From assembly GCA_900545325.1 (NCBI GenBank), contig UQZE01000095.1, positions 1 through 7,997 of the forward strand: a stretch of DNA of 7,997 nt, written 5' to 3'. A model generated the notes under the pieces. The model searched no databases, had not been told where the DNA came from, and was given only the letters and a program-made list of their open reading frames with translations. A program made the translations under genes and the position numbers. Of this stretch, positions 4,853 to 7,997 are shown piece after piece (the stretch's first letter is position 1; every line of letters begins with the position of its first letter). The stretch is from an uncultured Eubacteriales bacterium (GTDB lineage Bacteria; Bacillota; Clostridia; Christensenellales; Borkfalkiaceae).

Positions 4853-6600
4853 AAAAAGCATTGGACTTCAAGCTTTTAAAAAGGCTCTATACCTTTATAA
4901 AGCCCAACCGCAGATATCTGATACTCAGCCTGGCGTTTTCCACGGTGAGCGTGCTTGCCGCGCTGTTTGCGACCGTGCTCGCCGGCAAGGGAGTGGACTG
5001 CATCGTAGGCAAAGGCGACGTCGATTTTCCGCGGCTTGCGCGCGTAGTGATCGCCATTGCGGCGGTGGTGGCGGTCATCTTTGTCAGCGAATGGCTGGCG
5101 AACATCTTCACGCAGAAGCTTACCTACCGCACTGTGCGCGATATACGCAACCTATCTATCGAAAGTCTGGAAAAAGTGCCGCTTTCCTTTCTCGATTCCA
5201 GGGATAAGGGCGACATTTTAAGCCGCGTTATCACCGACGTTACCGAAATATCGGACGGCTTGCTGCTCGGCTTCACGCAGCTTTTCAACGGCATAGTAAC
5301 CATCGTCAGCACGCTCGTCATCATGCTCGTGCTGCGCTGGGAAATAGGCATCGTCGTGGGCATTTTCACGCCGCTGTCGCTCATCATCGCGAACTATATC
5401 GCAAAAAACACGTCCGAAGAATTCCGCAAACAGGCGCAAAAGCGCGGCGAACTCACCGCGCTTATCGACGAAATGGTTGGCAATCAGAAGGTCGTAAAGG
5501 CGTTTTCCCAGGAAAAAAACAACGAGCGGCGCTTTGAGGAGATCAACGCCGAACTGAAGGAAAGCGGCACGAAGGCCACGTTTTATTCCTCCACGACCAA
5601 TCCTACCACGAGGTTTGTCAATAACATCATCTATATCGCCGTGGGGATTATCGGCGCGATCATGGTCATGCACGATCCCGTGGCGTTTACGGTGGGCACG
5701 CTTACCGCGTTTTTAATGTACGCCACCCGTTACGCGAAACCATTCAACGAAATTTCGGGCGTGGTGACCGAACTGCAGAGCGCGTTCACCTCGGCGAAGC
5801 GCGTGTTCGAGGTGCTCGACGCCGAACACGAAACGCCCGACGCCCGCAACGCGATAATTCTCCGCGCGAAAGGGGACGTTCGGCTCGAAGACGTGGCGTT
5901 TTCCTACAACAAGGAAACGGAACTCATCAAGGATTTGAATCTCGACGTAAAAAAGGGACAGCGTATAGCGATCGTCGGGCCTACGGGCTGCGGCAAGACG
6001 ACCATAATCAACCTGCTGATGCGCTTTTACGACGTGGACGAAGGAAAGATCAGCGTGGACGGGCACGACATACGGTCCGTAACGCGCGATTCGCTGCGCG
6101 GCTCCTACGGCATGGTCTTGCAGGAAACTTGGATCAAAAAGGGTACGGTACGCGAGAATATCGCATACGGCCGTCCCGACGCCGACGAGGACGACATTAT
6201 CGCCGCGGCGAAAAACGCCCATGCGGACAGTTTTATCCGCCGTTTTCCCAACGGTTACGACACGGTGATCGGCGAGGACGCGGGCGGTATTTCCGAAGGG
6301 CAGAAACAGCTTTTGTGCATCGCGCGCATCATGCTCGATCTGCCGAATATGCTCATACTGGACGAGGCGACGTCTTCCATCGATACGCGCACGGAGATTA
6401 AAATCCAAAAGGCGTTCGATACCATGATGGAGGGCAGAACGAGTTTCGTCGTGGCGCACCGCCTTTCGACCATAGAACACGCGGATAAAATCCTCGTCAT
6501 GGATAAAGGGCGCATCGTCGAACAGGGCACGCACGCTCAACTGCTGGCGAAGAAAGGTTTTTACTACGATCTGTACAATTCGCAGTTCGCGCAGGTGTGA
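4849..6600 (+). CDS. ABC exporter half-transporter, catalytic-site subunit of a heterodimer
   Basis: From ATG 4849 the product has 583 residues. The start is chosen because AAAGGGGG (4835-4842) precedes it and because ATGA overlaps the previous stop, a mark of translational coupling. An in-frame ATG at 4792 would give an unrelated 19-residue extension inside the upstream gene. Six membrane helices are predicted (about 22-45, 64-86, 142-162, 166-185, 256-275 and 277-295). In the ATPase domain, Walker A is GPTGCGKTT (377-385), the Q-loop is VLQETW, Walker B ends LDEATSS with Glu506, and the switch His is His537 (AHRLST). The signature is altered to ISEGQ (481-485). This is the expected complement of the upstream protein: its Walker site with the partner's LSGGQ forms the active ATP site. 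The family resembles TM288, BmrD and YheH-type exporters. The substrate is unknown. Confidence 0.95.
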   Translation: MKKALDFKLLKRLYTFIKPNRRYLILSLAFSTVSVLAALFATVLAGKGVDCIVGKGDVDFPRLARVVIAIAAVVAVIFVSEWLANIFTQKLTYRTVRDIRNLSIESLEKVPLSFLDSRDKGDILSRVITDVTEISDGLLLGFTQLFNGIVTIVSTLVIMLVLRWEIGIVVGIFTPLSLIIANYIAKNTSEEFRKQAQKRGELTALIDEMVGNQKVVKAFSQEKNNERRFEEINAELKESGTKATFYSSTTNPTTRFVNNIIYIAVGIIGAIMVMHDPVAFTVGTLTAFLMYATRYAKPFNEISGVVTELQSAFTSAKRVFEVLDAEHETPDARNAIILRAKGDVRLEDVAFSYNKETELIKDLNLDVKKGQRIAIVGPTGCGKTTIINLLMRFYDVDEGKISVDGHDIRSVTRDSLRGSYGMVLQETWIKKGTVRENIAYGRPDADEDDIIAAAKNAHADSFIRRFPNGYDTVIGEDAGGISEGQKQLLCIARIMLDLPNMLILDEATSSIDTRTEIKIQKAFDTMMEGRTSFVVAHRLSTIEHADKILVMDKGRIVEQGTHAQLLAKKGFYYDLYNSQFAQV

Positions 6601-6633
6601 TCGGGACTGCTGTCCTTTTAAGTTAAAATAAAA

Positions 6634-6653
6634 CCCCGACACGATCGTCGGGG
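6634..6653 (-). terminator. Second intrinsic terminator for the minus-strand operon
   Basis: A 7-bp GC-rich stem, CCCCGAC (6634-6640) with GTCGGGG (6647-6653), closes a 6-nt loop. Read on the minus strand it is followed by TTTTATTTTAACTT, a usable U-rich tract. On the plus strand no T run follows. It lies behind the stronger hairpin at 6657-6685 and would catch read-through of the radical SAM gene. Confidence 0.7.
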
Positions 6654-6656
6654 CCG

Positions 6657-6685
6657 AAAAAAAGGGGCGTTTCCGCGCCCCTTTT
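6657..6685. terminator. Bidirectional terminator between convergent genes
   Basis: A 10-bp stem pairs 6660-6669 (AAAAGGGGCG) with 6676-6685 (CGCCCCTTTT) around a 6-nt loop. On the plus strand TTTT then AATAA follows the GC core, serving the exporter genes that end at 6600. On the minus strand seven Ts follow (complement of 6657-6663), serving the radical SAM gene. The hairpin overlaps that gene's TAA stop (complement of 6684-6686) by two bases. A weaker hairpin, GGAC/GTCC at 6604-6615 followed by TTTT, lies just after the exporter stop. Confidence 0.88.
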
Positions 6686-7538
6686 AATAATCCCAGGAGG
6701 GGATATATTCCTCGCCCGAGGACTTTATATCCTGCACGAACAGGTTTTCGTATCCGAGCGTAAGGGCGTAGTCCACGGCCCTTTTGTATTCGCGCGGCGT
6801 GAGCCTGCGTTTCAGTTCCGGGCAGTTATCCAGTTTGCCGAAGGGCGTATACTGCGACATGAGCGAAAAGTACGCTTTATCTTTCAGCGGCGCGAACCAT
6901 TCGAGGATTTTCCGCGTGTTTTCGGCGTTTTCCGGCAGGACGAGGTGGCGCACGATCGTGCCCGATTTCATCAGCCCGTTTTCGGTTACGAGCTTTTTTT
7001 CGCACATACGCTCCACCGCTTTCGAGGCGTATTCGAAGTAATCCTCCCTGCGGCAGTAACGCGCCGCCGTTTCCCTGCCGTAAAATTTCAGGTCGGGCAG
7101 GTAAATATCGATATACGGATCTATCAGTTCGAGCGTTTCCGCCGTTTCGTAGCCGTGCGTGTTCCAGACGACGGGAATTTTCGGCCGATACAGGTCGAGC
7201 GCCTCGGCAATGCGGTCGGCATAGTGCGTGCCCGTAACGAGGTTGACGTTGTGCACGCCCATATCCTCGAGCTCGCGGAAGATGTCCGCGAGCTCTTTTG
7301 CCGTTATGATCTTGCCGCGCCGCGCACGGGAAACTTCGTAGTTCTGACAGAAAGCGCATTGCAGGGAACAGCCGCAGAAAAACACGGCGCCGCTGCCTCT
7401 GTCGCCGCTGATTACCGGTTCTTCGTACATATGCGGATAGTATTTCGCTATCCTGATTTCGTCCGTAACGCCGCAAACGCCCGCGGACGCGGTTCTGTCC
7501 GCGTTGCAGGCGTTCGGGCAAAGATTGCAGTTTTTCAT
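6684..7538 (-). CDS. PflX-like radical SAM protein (COG1313-type, pyruvate formate-lyase activase homologue)
   Basis: From the ATG at 7538 the product has 284 residues. The radical SAM cluster motif CSLQCAFC is at Cys57, Cys61 and Cys64 (CX3CX2C), which binds a 4Fe-4S cluster that cleaves S-adenosylmethionine. The N-terminus MKNCNLCPNACNADR gives four more cysteines at 4, 7, 11 and 22 (CX2CX3CX10C), typical of this family and suited to another metal site. Further family-like segments are NVNLVTGTHYADRI (97-110), VVWNTHGYET and DIYLPDLKFYG. The frame is open further upstream, but that part overlaps the ABC gene and lacks family resemblance, so the short start is used. No Shine-Dalgarno site is seen. 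The start lies 2 nt after the ABC stop, so translation is probably coupled. PflX-type proteins have no settled substrate. A role as a glycyl-radical activase is possible but unproven. Confidence 0.88.
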   Translation of the reverse strand: MKNCNLCPNACNADRTASAGVCGVTDEIRIAKYYPHMYEEPVISGDRGSGAVFFCGCSLQCAFCQNYEVSRARRGKIITAKELADIFRELEDMGVHNVNLVTGTHYADRIAEALDLYRPKIPVVWNTHGYETAETLELIDPYIDIYLPDLKFYGRETAARYCRREDYFEYASKAVERMCEKKLVTENGLMKSGTIVRHLVLPENAENTRKILEWFAPLKDKAYFSLMSQYTPFGKLDNCPELKRRLTPREYKRAVDYALTLGYENLFVQDIKSSGEEYIPSWDY

Positions 7539-7540
7539 GA

Positions 7541-7997
7541 TTATTCGAGTTCGAACGCGCCCGTGTAGAGCTGATAATACGTGCCTTTCTGGGCGATAAG
7601 CTGTTCGTGCGTGCCGCGCTCGATAATGCGGCCGTGGTCGAGTACCATGATGACGTCGGAATTCTGCACGGTGGACAGCCTGTGGGCGATCACGAACACC
7701 GTTCTGCCCTCCATCAGCTTGTCGGTGCCGCGCTGTACCAAAGCCTCGGTGTGCGTGTCGATGGAGGAGGTCGCCTCGTCCATGATCATCACGGGCGCGT
7801 TTTTTACGGCCGCGCGGGCGATGGACAGAAGCTGCCTTTGTCCCTGGGACAGGTTGGCGCCGTCCCCCGTCAGCATGGTGTTGTAGCCCTCCGGCAGCCG
7901 CGTGATGAAGTCGTGCGCGTTGGCGAGTTTCGCCGCAGCGATGCACTCTTCGTCCGTCGCGTCCAGTTTGCCGTAGCGGATATTGTCCATCACCGTG
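7541..7997 (-). CDS. ABC exporter half-transporter, C-terminal ATPase part (partial)
   Basis: This gene enters from the right edge and runs leftward. Only the last 151 residues or so are in the window, starting TVMDNIRYGKLDATDEE. The ATG/GTG near 7990 is internal, not a start, because VMDNIRYG is the stretch after the Q-loop of exporter ATPases. The signature is LSQGQ (complement of 7838-7852), Walker B ends IMDEATSSID with the catalytic Glu present, the switch motif is IAHRLSTV, and the tail is YYQLYTGAFELE. An LSQGQ signature with an intact Walker B is typical of the catalytic-site subunit of a heterodimeric exporter. The partner should therefore lie upstream, beyond the window. It is paralogous to the 4849-6600 protein, not a copy of it: the sequences differ clearly. 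The radical SAM gene follows directly. Confidence 0.95.
   Translation of the reverse strand, partial: TVMDNIRYGKLDATDEECIAAAKLANAHDFITRLPEGYNTMLTGDGANLSQGQRQLLSIARAAVKNAPVMIMDEATSSIDTHTEALVQRGTDKLMEGRTVFVIAHRLSTVQNSDVIMVLDHGRIIERGTHEQLIAQKGTYYQLYTGAFELE

Noticed and set aside
5713..6642. Long minus-strand open frame opposite the second exporter gene (309 codons)
   Set aside because: It is a shadow of a clear ATPase-domain gene, its translation is compositionally odd (rich in His, Arg and Val), and it has no family motif.
6945..7568. Plus-strand open frame of 207 codons opposite the radical SAM gene
   Set aside because: The minus-strand frame carries CX3CX2C and other family motifs. The plus-strand frame has none and no ribosome binding site.
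7539..7946. Upstream extension of the radical SAM frame to about 7946
   Set aside because: It overlaps the clearly coding ABC gene in another frame and the translation has no resemblance to the family.
1..7997. CRISPR array, tRNA, rRNA, insertion sequence or attachment site
   Set aside because: No regularly spaced repeats, no cloverleaf-like or rRNA-like segment, no transposase and no terminal repeats were seen on either strand.

Overview
The window looks like chromosomal DNA from a low-to-mid-GC Bacillota lineage, most plausibly an uncultured or gut-type Clostridia. The reasons are strong AAGGAGG ribosome binding sites, TATAAT-type promoters, the gene order rpsM-rpsK-rpsD-rpoA-rplQ, a four-cysteine S4, and typical Bacillota heterodimeric ABC exporters. 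The coding regions are GC-richer than the AT-rich spacers. A finer taxonomic call would be a guess.

Layout. Positions 2-2765 (+) hold the end of the alpha ribosomal operon: the 3' end of rpsM (S13), rpsK (S11), rpsD (S4), rpoA (RNA polymerase alpha) and rplQ (L17). A strong hairpin terminator at 2771-2799 closes it. The spacer between rpsD and rpoA is unusually long (142 nt) and can fold into a GC-rich stem just before the rpoA ribosome binding site. After the terminator there is a 16-bp AT-rich inverted repeat with a -10 box inside it, then a small, very acidic 48-residue gene (2872-3018). Next comes an extended -10 promoter and two overlapping ABC exporter half-transporter genes (3128-4852 and 4849-6600). 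Their motifs are complementary: one has the degenerate catalytic site and the other the non-canonical signature, so they should form a heterodimer. Positions 6604-6685 are a cluster of hairpins serving convergent transcription. On the minus strand, a PflX-like radical SAM gene (6684-7538) lies 2 nt downstream of a third ABC exporter half (7541-7997), which runs off the window.

How it works together. The left third is core translation and transcription machinery. The middle is a self-contained two-gene exporter unit with its own promoter. The right end is the tail of another exporter operon that carries a radical SAM enzyme. The parts most worth a second look are the rpsD-rpoA RNA structure, the palindrome and small acidic gene after rplQ, the lengthened L17, and the exporter/radical SAM coupling. 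I do not see a clear new defence or mobile system, and there is no CRISPR array, tRNA, rRNA or insertion sequence.
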